Shown here one piece after another: positions 16,764 through 25,117 of a stretch of DNA of 64,000 bases; position 1 is the stretch's first letter, and each line of letters starts with the position of its first letter. The notes below the pieces were generated by a model. That model was not told where the DNA came from, searched no databases, and was given only the letters and a program-made list of their open reading frames with translations. The DNA comes from Rhizobium sp. BK418 (GTDB taxonomy: Bacteria; Pseudomonadota; Alphaproteobacteria; Rhizobiales; Rhizobiaceae). Made by a program: the position numbers and the translations under genes. Location of the stretch: assembly GCF_004341105.1 (NCBI RefSeq), contig NZ_SLZK01000003.1, positions 186,001-250,000 of the forward strand, read 5' to 3'.

Positions 16764-17177
16764 ATGGACATAAAATCAAAGCCCACCTGCCATATTGTTC
16801 GCCCCGACCACACCTATGACGGCAAGCAGGGGCTTAGCTATTTCCAGGGTATTGCCGCCGAGACTGTCGGTGCGAAGGGCATCTGCATGCATCTTCTCAC
16901 CATTCCGCCTGGTGTGCGGGCCAAGGCGCATCTGCATGAGGCGCATGAGACGGCGATCTACATGCTCTCCGGCGAGGCGCACACCTGGTATGGCGACGAG
17001 CTGGAAAACCACGTGATCGTGAGAGCGGGTGAGCTCTTTTACATTCCGGCTGGGGTGCCGCACCTTCCGGCGAACCTCAGCAGCACACCCTGCACGGCGA
17101 TCATTGCGCGCACCGACCCGAACGAGCAGGAGAGCGTCATCCTGTTGCCCGAGTTGGATGCGCTGGTGCCTGCGTGA
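16764..17177 (+). CDS. Cupin-domain protein
   Basis: 137 residues from ATG 16764, chosen because GGAG at 16753-16756 is then 7 bases upstream; the ATG at 16758 is too close. Single cupin barrel with metal ligands in HLHEAHETAIYMLSGEAHTW and GELFYIPAGVPHLPANL. Role unknown; it is wedged on the opposite strand between the dihydropyrimidinase and importer gene runs and may act on an intermediate there. Confidence 0.85.
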   Translation: MDIKSKPTCHIVRPDHTYDGKQGLSYFQGIAAETVGAKGICMHLLTIPPGVRAKAHLHEAHETAIYMLSGEAHTWYGDELENHVIVRAGELFYIPAGVPHLPANLSSTPCTAIIARTDPNEQESVILLPELDALVPA

Positions 17178-17179
17178 AG

Positions 17180-17572
17180 CTATCGGCATAGCGGCAGCGG
17201 CCCCCACTTGATTGCAGCATCCGAGGTGAGGCCGATCGTATAGCCCTTCGGTCCTGAGGTGATCCGAGCGGTATCGTCGGCGCTGTTCTCTTCGCCTTCT
17301 GCGTGGCAGGAGACCGTTGCAGTGAAGTTCTTGCCCTCGGTCTTCAGAACCTTCTTGATTTCGCAATAGGAGACGGCGGTCGTGATGCCCTCTGATGTCA
17401 GCAGAAAGAAATTGTCCGAGCCCGTGCTTTCGCCGCTCTTGGCGTAGGCGCAGCCATCCTTGTTACCGTAGCTGCCTTTGATCGGCAGCGTGTCGGCCTG
17501 AGCCATATTAAAGAGGGCCGCACTGGAGAGCGCGGCCAGGGAGACGATGATCGGAAGCAGATGGCCGCGCAT
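17180..17572 (-). CDS. Secreted hypothetical protein
   Basis: 130 residues from ATG 17572; a GTG at 17581 overlapping the dihydropyrimidinase stop is an alternative. Signal peptide (LLPIIVSLAALSSAALFNMAQA) followed by a small domain with four cysteines (DGCAYAK, VSYCEIK, ATVSCHAEG, PLPLCR), which may form two disulphides in the periplasm. Not recognised as a named family. It directly follows the dihydropyrimidinase gene and converges with the cupin gene, 2 bases apart. Confidence 0.7.
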   Translation of the reverse strand: MRGHLLPIIVSLAALSSAALFNMAQADTLPIKGSYGNKDGCAYAKSGESTGSDNFFLLTSEGITTAVSYCEIKKVLKTEGKNFTATVSCHAEGEENSADDTARITSGPKGYTIGLTSDAAIKWGPLPLCR

Positions 17573-17577
17573 TTGTA

Positions 17578-19032
17578 TCACACCCCGCTTGCCGGGATGC
17601 CCGTACGTTCAACCTTCCGGGGGGCGGTGATCTCCTTCCAGGTCGAAAGCGCCTTGCTGACGGCGGTGACCGGCTCGCGCCTGACGAATTCGCCATGGCC
17701 TGAGCGGGTCTTGACCGTGTCCTCCTCGATCGCCACGACGCCGCGCGTCAGCGTGTAGCGCGGCAGGCCGGTGACTTCCTTGCCTTCGAAGACGTTGTAG
17801 TCGATCGCCGACTGCTGGCTCTTCGACGAAATGGTCTTGGAGCGCTTCGGATCCCAAACAACGATATCGGCATCGGCGCCGACGAGGATCGCGCCCTTCC
17901 TGGGGTAGATGTTGAGGATCTTGGCGATGTTGGTGGAGGTGACGGCGACAAATTCGTTCATCGTCAGGCGGCCGGTATTGACGCCATAGGTCCAGAGCAT
18001 CGGCATGCGGTCTTCCAGACCGCCGGTGCCATTCGGGATCTTGGTGAAGTCGCCGACGCCGAAGCGCTTCTGCGCCGTCGTGAAGGCGCAGTGATCGGTC
18101 GCCACCACCTGCAGTGAGCCGGAGGCGAGGCCGGCCCAAAGGCTGTCCTGATGCTGCTTGTTGCGGAAGGGAGGGGACATGACACGGCGGGCGGCGTGAT
18201 CCCAGTCCTTGTTGAAATATTCGGTCTCATCGAGCGTCAGGTGCTGGATCAGCGGCTCGCCATAGGCGCGGATGCCCTTGCTGCGCGCCCGACGGATCGC
18301 TTCATGGGCCTGTTCGCAGGAGGTGTGGACAATGTAGACAGGGCAGCCGGCCATGTCAGCGATCATGATGGCGCGGTTGGTCGCCTCGCCCTCGACTTCG
18401 GCCGGGCGCGAATAGGCATGCGCTTCGGGACCATTATTGCCTTCCGAGAGCAGCTTGGCGGACAGCGAGGCGACGACATCGCCGTTTTCCGCATGGACGA
18501 GCGGCAGGGCGCCGAGCTCGGCGCAGCGCTGGAAGGAGGCGAACATCTCGTCATCGTTCACCATCAGCGCGCCCTTGTAGGCCATGAAGTGCTTGAAGGT
18601 GTTGATGCCCTTATCCTGGACAATCGTCTTCATCTCGTTGAAGACCTGTTCGCCCCACCAGGTAATCGCCATGTGGAAGGAATAGTCACAATTGGCCCGC
18701 GTGGACTTGTTGTCCCACATGGTCAGCGCTTCGAGCAGCGACTGGCCCGGAGAGGGTAGAGCGAAATCGACGACCATGGTCGTACCGCCGGCAAGCGCCG
18801 CCCGTGTGCCGCTTTCGAAATCGTCGGAGGAATAGGTGCCCATGAAGGGCATTTCGAGATGGGTATGCGGATCGATGCCGCCTGGGATGATGTAACAGCC
18901 TGTGGCATCCAGCTCCTCGTTGCCGGAGAGGTTCGGCCCAATCTCGACGATCTTGCCGCCGTCGATCTTCACATCCGCCTTATAGGTGAGGTCGGCCGTG
19001 ACGATGGTGCCGTTCTTGATGACTGTGGTCAT
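17578..19032 (-). CDS. hydA: Dihydropyrimidinase (D-hydantoinase)
   Basis: Second step of reductive pyrimidine breakdown: opens dihydrouracil or dihydrothymine to N-carbamoyl-beta-amino acid. 484 residues, usual length. Binuclear zinc site: GGIDPHTHLEMPF, the carbamylated lysine in FMAYKGALMVND, PLVHAENGD, YIVHTSCEQA and VVATDHCAF. It lies between beta-ureidopropionase (upstream, same strand) and the secreted hypothetical gene. Substrate assignment rests on the neighbouring preTA and ureidopropionase genes. Confidence 0.95.
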   Translation of the reverse strand: MTTVIKNGTIVTADLTYKADVKIDGGKIVEIGPNLSGNEELDATGCYIIPGGIDPHTHLEMPFMGTYSSDDFESGTRAALAGGTTMVVDFALPSPGQSLLEALTMWDNKSTRANCDYSFHMAITWWGEQVFNEMKTIVQDKGINTFKHFMAYKGALMVNDDEMFASFQRCAELGALPLVHAENGDVVASLSAKLLSEGNNGPEAHAYSRPAEVEGEATNRAIMIADMAGCPVYIVHTSCEQAHEAIRRARSKGIRAYGEPLIQHLTLDETEYFNKDWDHAARRVMSPPFRNKQHQDSLWAGLASGSLQVVATDHCAFTTAQKRFGVGDFTKIPNGTGGLEDRMPMLWTYGVNTGRLTMNEFVAVTSTNIAKILNIYPRKGAILVGADADIVVWDPKRSKTISSKSQQSAIDYNVFEGKEVTGLPRYTLTRGVVAIEEDTVKTRSGHGEFVRREPVTAVSKALSTWKEITAPRKVERTGIPASGV

Positions 19033-19048
19033 GATCGTTCCCTATTCT

Positions 19049-19224
19049 TTATCGTTGTTTGGCAGGCGAATAAAAATCCGGCAGTTTGGCGCTGAACTCG
19101 AGGCGGCCCTCTATTGCAGCCAGGATTGTTTCGAGGACCGAGCGTGGTTCGCGCAAGATTTCCTGATTCTAGAAGCGTAGGACGGAATAGCCATTGGCGT
19201 TGAGCCAAAAGGGTCGGATGAGGG
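19049..19224 (-). pseudogene. Remnant of a DUF559 (Vsr-like endonuclease) gene
   Basis: One minus-strand frame reads WLNANGYSVLRF, then a TAG stop, then NQEILREPRSVLETILAAIE and onward to TAA at 19049-19051. This matches the C-terminus of DUF559 proteins (typically ...GYRVLRFWNNEVL...GVLEAI), with TAG in place of the conserved Trp codon. Nothing of the N-terminal part is present. The fragment fills the gap between the dihydropyrimidinase and ureidopropionase genes. Recognition is by pattern; a profile search would settle it. Confidence 0.6.
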
Positions 19225-19247
19225 GGCTCCGGGCGCGATAGTAGACA

Positions 19248-20501
19248 TCACACTACAATCTCCGCCGTCTCGACCACCGCATGGAACAGCACATCGGCGC
19301 CCGCCGTCGCCCATTCTTTGGAAATCTCTTCCGCCTCGTTGTGGCTGAGCCCACCCACACATGGGCACATCACCATCGTCGCGGGCGCGACCTTGGCGGC
19401 CCAGCAGGCGTCGTGGCCGGCGCCGGAGATGATGTTCATGTGGCTGTAGCCAAGGCGTTCGGCGGCGGAGCGGACGGAGGTGACGAGCTTTTCGTCAAAG
19501 GTGACAGGCTCGAAATGGCCGATCGCCTCGATGGAACAGCCGACACCCAATGCATCGCAGATCTTTGGCGCTTCGGCCTCAATCTTTGCCCGCATGCGGT
19601 CGAGCTTGGCCTTGTCGGGCGAGCGGATATCGACGGTGAAGACGACCTTGCCCGGCAGCACGTTGCGGGAGTTCGGCGAGAAGAAGACTTGACCGACACC
19701 GCCGACGGCGCCCGGCTGTTCGCCCATGGCGACGCCCTGGACCATTTCCAGGATACGCGACATGGCAAGGCCGGCATTGACGCGCATGTTCATCGGCGTC
19801 GAGCCCGTGTGGGCCTCCTTGCCGGTCAGCGTGAACTCCAGCCACCACAGACCCTGACAGTGGGTGACGACGCCGATCTGCTTGTTCTCGGCTTCGAGAA
19901 TCGGCCCCTGCTCGATGTGATATTCGAAATAGGCGTGCATCTTGCGCGCGCCGACCTCTTCGTCGCCGACCCAGCCGATGCGCTTCAGCTCGTCGCCGAA
20001 GAGATTGCCATCAGGATCTCTACGGTTATAGGCGAAGTCCAGGCTGTGCGCGCCCGCAAAGACCCCTGATGCCAGCATGGCTGGGGCAAAGCGTGCGCCT
20101 TCCTCATTGGTCCAGTTGGTGACGACGATGGGATGCTTCGTCCTGATGCCGAGGTCATTCATCGTCCTGACGACTTCGAGGGCGCCGAGCACGCCGAGCA
20201 CACCATCATACTTGCCGCCGGTTGGCTGGGTGTCGAGATGCGAGCCGACATAGACGGGAAGGGCATCGGGATCGGTACCGGGACGCGTTGCAAACATCGT
20301 GCCCATCTTGTCGACGCCGAGAGTCATGCCGGCCTCTTCGCACCATGTCTTGAAAAGGCTGCGGCCTTCAGCGTCCGCATCCGTCAGCGTCTGGCGGTTG
20401 TTGCCGCCGGCAATTCCCGGGCCGATCTTCGCCATGTCCATGAGACTGTCCCAGAGACGGTCTCCGTTGACACGCATGTTTTCGCCTGGCGCTGCCACCA
20501 T
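19248..20501 (-). CDS. Beta-ureidopropionase / N-carbamoyl-amino-acid hydrolase (M20 family)
   Basis: Third step of the pathway: releases beta-alanine (or beta-aminoisobutyrate), CO2 and ammonia. 417 residues from ATG 20501 with GAGG 9 bases upstream; the frame is open to 20567 but that extension adds no family sequence. Metal ligands: VGSHLDTQPTGGKYDG, TNWTNEEGARF, EYHIEQGPILE and the late GGLSHNEAEE histidine; substrate region SGAGHDACWAA. Often annotated as Zn-dependent hydrolase, hydantoinase/carbamoylase family. First gene of the minus-strand run; its promoter region contains the RutR-like operator and diverges from the TetR gene. Confidence 0.93.
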   Translation of the reverse strand: MVAAPGENMRVNGDRLWDSLMDMAKIGPGIAGGNNRQTLTDADAEGRSLFKTWCEEAGMTLGVDKMGTMFATRPGTDPDALPVYVGSHLDTQPTGGKYDGVLGVLGALEVVRTMNDLGIRTKHPIVVTNWTNEEGARFAPAMLASGVFAGAHSLDFAYNRRDPDGNLFGDELKRIGWVGDEEVGARKMHAYFEYHIEQGPILEAENKQIGVVTHCQGLWWLEFTLTGKEAHTGSTPMNMRVNAGLAMSRILEMVQGVAMGEQPGAVGGVGQVFFSPNSRNVLPGKVVFTVDIRSPDKAKLDRMRAKIEAEAPKICDALGVGCSIEAIGHFEPVTFDEKLVTSVRSAAERLGYSHMNIISGAGHDACWAAKVAPATMVMCPCVGGLSHNEAEEISKEWATAGADVLFHAVVETAEIVV

Positions 20502-20642
20502 ACTGAAAGTCCTCACCTGTTTTGCGGCAGTCATGCAATGTGCCTGCCTGCCTGTTCCCGTGGTCAAGTTCCGCTGCTGGCTTGTTGTTCTGTCAGCGTC
20601 GGAAAATCGCCAGTTGCCTTTGTTTTTTATCTGGCAGATAAT

Positions 20643-20658
20643 TTGACCGATTGGTAAA
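20643..20658. promoter_or_regulatory. RutR-like operator in the ureidopropionase/TetR divergent region
   Basis: TTGACCGATTGGTAAA matches the known E. coli RutR consensus TTGACCA-NN-TGGTCAA at all but about two defined positions and is an imperfect inverted repeat (TTGACC...GGTAAA). A related site lies upstream of preT at 27867-27882. Binding by the adjacent TetR protein is inference. Confidence 0.65.
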
Positions 20659-20801
20659 CATTACAACTTCCATCGCTGCGCTCAAGACGAAAATCACGAA
20701 AAATACAGACAAAAATGCGGGCAATTGCCTATTAAAGCGGCAGGAGAGGCTGCTCTTCCAATCTTGAGCGAAGGAGTTGAATTTCAAGGGGAAAAGAGCG
20801 A

Positions 20802-21440
20802 ATGGCCATACCGAGAGCGGCGAAGACACTTCGGCGAACGCGAATCCAGGAAGAGAAGGAAGAGCAGATCCTGGAAGCGGCGCTGGACGTGTTTTCGGTC
20901 AGTGGCTTTCGCGGCTCGACCATTGACCAGATCGCCGAGGTGGCGGGCATGTCGAAGCCGAACCTGCTTTATTATTTCCGCACAAAGGAGGCCATGCACC
21001 GGGCGCTGATCGACCGGGTACTCTTCAACTGGCTGGAGCCGTTGAGGGCTTTCGATGCGGAAGGCAATCCGGAATCGGAGATTCGCAGCTATATCAGGCG
21101 CAAGCTCGAGATGGCGCGCGATTTCCCTCGCGAGAGCCGGCTCTTTGCCAACGAGATGCTGCAGGGCGCGCCGCATGTTCTCGATATGCTGAAAGGACCG
21201 CTGAAAGAGCTGGTCGATGAAAAGGCGGCCGTCATCCGCACCTGGATCAAAAGTGGCAAGATCGTCCGCTGCGATCCCTACCACCTCATTTTTTCGATCT
21301 GGTCGACAACGCAGCACTATGCCGATTTCGATGTACAGGTTCGCGCCGTGCTCGGCGAAGAGCATTCCGGCGACGGGCGCTTCGAGGACGCGGCGCGTTT
21401 TCTGGAGCAACTTTTCATCGGTGGCTTGCGGCCTGATTGA
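20802..21440 (+). CDS. TetR-family regulator, RutR-like
   Basis: 212 residues. N-terminal TetR helix-turn-helix (TIDQIAEVAGMSKPNLLYYF) and a C-terminal half resembling RutR (RLFANEMLQGAP, IWSTTQHYADF). RutR senses uracil/thymine and represses pyrimidine-degradation genes. Here it diverges from beta-ureidopropionase, and RutR-like operators are found at that promoter and at preTA, so it is probably the local pyrimidine-responsive regulator. A purine-rich Shine-Dalgarno (AAGGGGAAAAG) precedes the start. Confidence 0.88.
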   Translation: MAIPRAAKTLRRTRIQEEKEEQILEAALDVFSVSGFRGSTIDQIAEVAGMSKPNLLYYFRTKEAMHRALIDRVLFNWLEPLRAFDAEGNPESEIRSYIRRKLEMARDFPRESRLFANEMLQGAPHVLDMLKGPLKELVDEKAAVIRTWIKSGKIVRCDPYHLIFSIWSTTQHYADFDVQVRAVLGEEHSGDGRFEDAARFLEQLFIGGLRPD

Positions 21441-21503
21441 AAGGCTGTCCGGAGCGCACGCGGAGAAGAATCTCCGTGATCCTTTCAATTACAGCGTTTC
21501 TGC

Positions 21504-22403
21504 TCAGCCCATCATTGCCGGAAGCCGGGCCGCCAGCGTGTCGATCGCCAGTCTTACCTTCGGCAGCATAATCGGCGAGCGCAGCCAAAGGGCATGTGCA
21601 TCGAAGATATTAGGCTCTTCGTGTTTCAGCACCTGGACGAGATGACCGGAGGCCACGCTTTCGCGTACCAGCCAACAAGGCAGCCAGGCAAGGCCGCGTC
21701 CTGCGACCGCCGCATCCGAGATGGCTGCGAGATCGTCGAGCCGCAGCCGTGTCTTCGGCTGGACCTCCCGCCACCGATCATCGGGCGTCGGGAAAATCCA
21801 GGTCCTTTCATAGTCGCCACGTCTGTAGACGATGCCTTGATGGCGGGGAATATCGGCAATCGTTTGCGGTATGCCATGTCTTTCCAGATAGGCAGGCGAT
21901 GCGCAGACGGTCATTCGCTGGCGAGCGACGGCGCGGGCCATCAGATCGGGATGGTCTTTCAGCGGGCCGTTGCGGATGACAAGATCGAATCCATCCTCCA
22001 TGAGATCGACGATGCGGTCGTTGAAGGAAAGGTCGAGTTCGAGCTCGGGATGTTCATCGAGCAGATCCTCCAGAACAGGTGCGATACAGAGGCGACCGAA
22101 GAGCACCGGCATCGAGATGCGCAACCGGCCGCGCACGCTGCGGCGGCCTGATTCCAGCATTGCCTCGCCAAGGCGGATTTCCTCGACCGCGCGCAGGCAG
22201 CGCTCATAGAAAAAGCGGCCTTCCTCCGTCAGGCTTTGCATGCGTGTCGTGCGATTGAAGAGGCGCACGCCGAGCCGTTGCTCCAGGCGTGCAATGGTCT
22301 TGCCGACGGCTGAGCGCGTGAGATGAAGCCGCTCCGCCGCTGCCGAAAAACCGCCAGCCTCGACGGCTTCGACGAAAATCGAAATGCCTTTCAGATGCTC
22401 CAT
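21504..22403 (-). CDS. LysR-family transcription regulator
   Basis: 299 residues. N-terminal winged helix-turn-helix (GGFSAAAERLHLTRSAVGKT) and a C-terminal LysR substrate domain (GRLRISMPVLFGRLCIAPVL, FDLVIRNG, ISDAAVAGRGLAWLP), of the AaeR/DsdC-like broad subgroup common in rhizobia. Divergent from the alcohol dehydrogenase gene with 102 bases between starts, which is the usual arrangement for a LysR regulator and its target. Confidence 0.92.
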   Translation of the reverse strand: MEHLKGISIFVEAVEAGGFSAAAERLHLTRSAVGKTIARLEQRLGVRLFNRTTRMQSLTEEGRFFYERCLRAVEEIRLGEAMLESGRRSVRGRLRISMPVLFGRLCIAPVLEDLLDEHPELELDLSFNDRIVDLMEDGFDLVIRNGPLKDHPDLMARAVARQRMTVCASPAYLERHGIPQTIADIPRHQGIVYRRGDYERTWIFPTPDDRWREVQPKTRLRLDDLAAISDAAVAGRGLAWLPCWLVRESVASGHLVQVLKHEEPNIFDAHALWLRSPIMLPKVRLAIDTLAARLPAMMG

Positions 22404-22505
22404 ATTGTTTCCTCATGGGAACCAGTCTGGCGAATTAATATCGCAACTGGAGAGAAAACTTCAACGATATGTTTCGCTTCCTGCAATCGGACAAGGAGCG
22501 AGACA

Positions 22506-23528
22506 ATGCAGACGACACGGCAATGGCAGATCGACATGGTTGGACCGGAGCGAAAACTTGCGATCGGCGAGCGGAGACTGGAGCCGGTTTCGAGCAATAG
22601 GATTCTCGTGCGGACGGAGGCGGTTTCGCTGAATTTTCGCGACAGGCTGGTGATGGAAACCGGCATGGGATTGCCGCTGCAATTTCCCTTCGTGCCGGCT
22701 TCCGACATGGCCGGAGTCGTGGAAGCCGTCGGTCCCGATGTTACCCGTTTCAAGCCGGGAGATCGCGTGATCTCGACTTTCTCGCCCGACTGGATCGACG
22801 GACGCGGCTTGGGCGATGCCCGCACGCCGCCTTACAAAACGCGCGGTGGCTTCTATCCCGGCGTTCTTTCGCAATACACGGTGCTCTCCGAGGAATGGTA
22901 TTCGCACGCACCTGCCACGGTGGATGCGGCTGAGGCGAGTACTTTGCCCTGTGCTGGACTGACGGCGTGGTTCGCGCTGATCGAGCGCGGCGGCTTGAAG
23001 GCCGGCGACAAGGTACTGATACAGGGCACGGGCGGCGTTGCGCTCTTCGGACTGCAGATCGCCAAGGCGCATGGGGCGGAGGTCTTCATCACATCAGGCA
23101 GCGCGGAAAAACTGGAACGCGCCGTTGCCCTTGGCGCCGATCATGCGCTCAGTCGCAACGACGGTGACTGGGTGGAGCGGCTCTATTCGCTGACCGACGG
23201 CTACGGCGCCGACCATGTCCTGGAGATTGTCGGCGGTGCGCATCTCGGTCAGGCGTTGAAAGCCGTGGCGGTCAATGGCCGCATCTCGGTCATCGGCGTT
23301 CTCGAAGGTTTCGAAGTGTCCGGTCCGGCTGCCCAGCTCTTGCTCAAGGCGCCCGTGGTGCAGGGTATTTCCGTCGGTCATCGTCGGGCGTTGGAGGGTC
23401 TCGTCCGGGCGGTTGACCAGACTGGACTGAAGCCCGTCATCGACAAGCGTTGTGCTTTCGAGGAATTCCCCGCAGCGCTCGAGCATCTCTATCGCGGCCC
23501 CTTCGGGAAGGTCGTGATTGAGTTCTAA
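22506..23528 (+). CDS. NAD(P)-dependent medium-chain alcohol dehydrogenase/quinone reductase
   Basis: 340 residues from ATG 22506, with AAGGAG 7 bases upstream. GroES-like N-terminal domain (SLNFRDRLVMETGMG, PASDMAGVVEAVG, FKPGDRV) and a Rossmann domain (GDKVLIQGTGGVALFGLQIA). The zinc ligands of classical alcohol dehydrogenase are not conserved in the N-terminal motif, so it is more likely a zinc-independent reductase of the quinone oxidoreductase branch. Probably controlled by the divergent LysR protein. Substrate unknown. Confidence 0.9.
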   Translation: MQTTRQWQIDMVGPERKLAIGERRLEPVSSNRILVRTEAVSLNFRDRLVMETGMGLPLQFPFVPASDMAGVVEAVGPDVTRFKPGDRVISTFSPDWIDGRGLGDARTPPYKTRGGFYPGVLSQYTVLSEEWYSHAPATVDAAEASTLPCAGLTAWFALIERGGLKAGDKVLIQGTGGVALFGLQIAKAHGAEVFITSGSAEKLERAVALGADHALSRNDGDWVERLYSLTDGYGADHVLEIVGGAHLGQALKAVAVNGRISVIGVLEGFEVSGPAAQLLLKAPVVQGISVGHRRALEGLVRAVDQTGLKPVIDKRCAFEEFPAALEHLYRGPFGKVVIEF

Positions 23529-23547
23529 GCGGCGGTTTCCCTTCCCC

Positions 23548-23979
23548 TCAATGAGAAGGGAGCCTGGATGAGGCGGCAGCGCTTGCTTCGCCTTCGAAAG
23601 CAAGACCCTCATCCGCCCAGCCGGTCAAACCGCCGATCATCAGTTTGACGGACAGGCCGAGGCGGGAGAGGCGCAGTGCCGCCTTATCCGCGCCGTTGCA
23701 GTGCGGCCCGGCGCAATAGACAACAAACAGCGTGTCCGAAGGCCATTCCGACATGCGATGCGCGGTCATCTTGCCGTGCGGCAGGTTGAGGGCGCCGGGG
23801 ATATGCGAAAGGGCGAAGAGCGCCGGCGAGCGGACGTCGAGCAATACGAAATCGACCTTGCCCGAAGTAAGGGCGGCGTTCACATCCGAGCAATCCGTCT
23901 CGAAGGCGAGCTTGCGGGAAAAATGTTCGGCGGCGGCTTCAGGGGCTGCTGCGGGGATGTCGGAAACGGGGCTCGGCAT
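23548..23979 (-). CDS. Rhodanese-domain protein
   Basis: 143 residues, single rhodanese domain: VDFVLLDVRSPALF and the catalytic loop VYCAGPHCNGADKAA with the active cysteine. Sulphur transfer from thiosulphate or a persulphide carrier is the family role; the true partner is unknown. It diverges from ftrA, a pairing often seen in proteobacteria, so FtrA probably controls it. A small CCCTTC/GAAGGG hairpin (23539-23560) overlaps its 3' end, next to the convergent dehydrogenase gene. Confidence 0.9.
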   Translation of the reverse strand: MPSPVSDIPAAAPEAAAEHFSRKLAFETDCSDVNAALTSGKVDFVLLDVRSPALFALSHIPGALNLPHGKMTAHRMSEWPSDTLFVVYCAGPHCNGADKAALRLSRLGLSVKLMIGGLTGWADEGLAFEGEASAAASSRLPSH

Positions 23980-24071
23980 GATCTTGTCCTTTCTTGCCTT
24001 TGGTTGCCGCCGATTATTGCCGATGCTAGTGATGGACGAAATTGGCCATCACGACGGATAGCGTAAAGATC

Positions 24072-25052
24072 ATGCCAAAATCGGATGTTGACCCGACCCA
24101 CGGACCGCATGTGGTGGCGCTTGCCTATGACGGGCTCTGCACCTTCGAATTCGGCATTGCCTATGAGGTCTTCGGCCTGTCGCGGCCGGAGATGGGGGCG
24201 AACTGGTATCGCTTCTCTGTGGCCGGCATCGAACCCGGTCCATTGCGCGCGGCAGGCGGCCTGACCGTTGCCGTCGATAAGGGACTGGAACTGCTTGGCG
24301 AGGCGGACCTCATTATCGCGCCGGGCTGGCGGGCAATCGATGCACCGGTGCCGAAGCCTTTGATCGCTGCCTTGCGGGTTGCGCATGAACGGGGAGCGCG
24401 GGTGATGTCGCTCTGTTCGGGTGTCGCCGTGCTTGCGGCTGCCGGCCTGCTCGCCGGGCGGCGGGCGACGACCCACTGGCGCTATGTCGCTTCGATTGCT
24501 GCGCGGTACCCAGACATCGCGCTCGATGCCGATGTGCTCTACATGGATGAGGGCAGCATTCTGACGGCAGCGGGTAGTGCCGCCGGTATCGACCTCTGCC
24601 TGCATGTGGTACGCGGGGATTTCGGCCCCGATGCCGCCAACAGCGTGGCGCGCCGACTCGTCGTTCCGCCGCATCGCGAAGGCGGGCAGGCGCAATTCAT
24701 CGCGGCTCCCGTGCCGGAGGAAAGAGAAGGCATTCGTCTTGGACCGCTGATCGAATGGATGCGCGAGCGGCTATCGGAGGAGCAGCCGATCAACCTGCTC
24801 GCCGGCAAGGCCGGGATGAGCATGCGCACCTTCCAGCGCCGCTTCGAGGCGGCGACGGGCGACAGTGTCGGCGAATGGCTGCTGAAGGAGCGGCTGCGGC
24901 ATGCGCGCGACCTTCTGGAGAAGGAGCTTGCCGTATCGCTCGACGATATTGCCGCCGCCAGTGGCTTCGGCACGCTCGCGACCATGCGCCACCATTTCCG
25001 CCGGCGGCTCGGCACGAGCCCGAGCGCTTACAGGAAGTCGTTCGGGCTTTGA
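24072..25052 (+). CDS. ftrA: Transcription regulator FtrA (GATase1-AraC type)
   Basis: 326 residues from ATG 24072; a TTG at 24042 is an alternative. N-terminal DJ-1/PfpI-like domain (VVALAYDGLCTFEFGIAYEV, nucleophile-elbow cysteine in MSLCSGVAVLAAAG) and a C-terminal pair of AraC helix-turn-helix units (INLLAGKAGMSMRTFQRRFE and LDDIAAASGFGTLATMRHHF). Matches FtrA-type regulators. Divergent from the rhodanese gene, its likely target. Ends before a terminator shared with preA. Confidence 0.92.
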   Translation: MPKSDVDPTHGPHVVALAYDGLCTFEFGIAYEVFGLSRPEMGANWYRFSVAGIEPGPLRAAGGLTVAVDKGLELLGEADLIIAPGWRAIDAPVPKPLIAALRVAHERGARVMSLCSGVAVLAAAGLLAGRRATTHWRYVASIAARYPDIALDADVLYMDEGSILTAAGSAAGIDLCLHVVRGDFGPDAANSVARRLVVPPHREGGQAQFIAAPVPEEREGIRLGPLIEWMRERLSEEQPINLLAGKAGMSMRTFQRRFEAATGDSVGEWLLKERLRHARDLLEKELAVSLDDIAAASGFGTLATMRHHFRRRLGTSPSAYRKSFGL

Positions 25053-25068
25053 GGGCCGACGGATAAAG

Positions 25069-25097
25069 AAAAAGCCGCCGTAGATGGGTGGCTTTTT
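25069..25097. terminator. Bidirectional rho-independent terminator
   Basis: AAAAAGCCGCC and GGGTGGCTTTTT form a stem with A and T tracts at both ends, between the convergent ftrA and preA genes. Confidence 0.88.
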
Positions 25098-25117
25098 CAT
25101 CAGGCTTTTCGGAGGAC

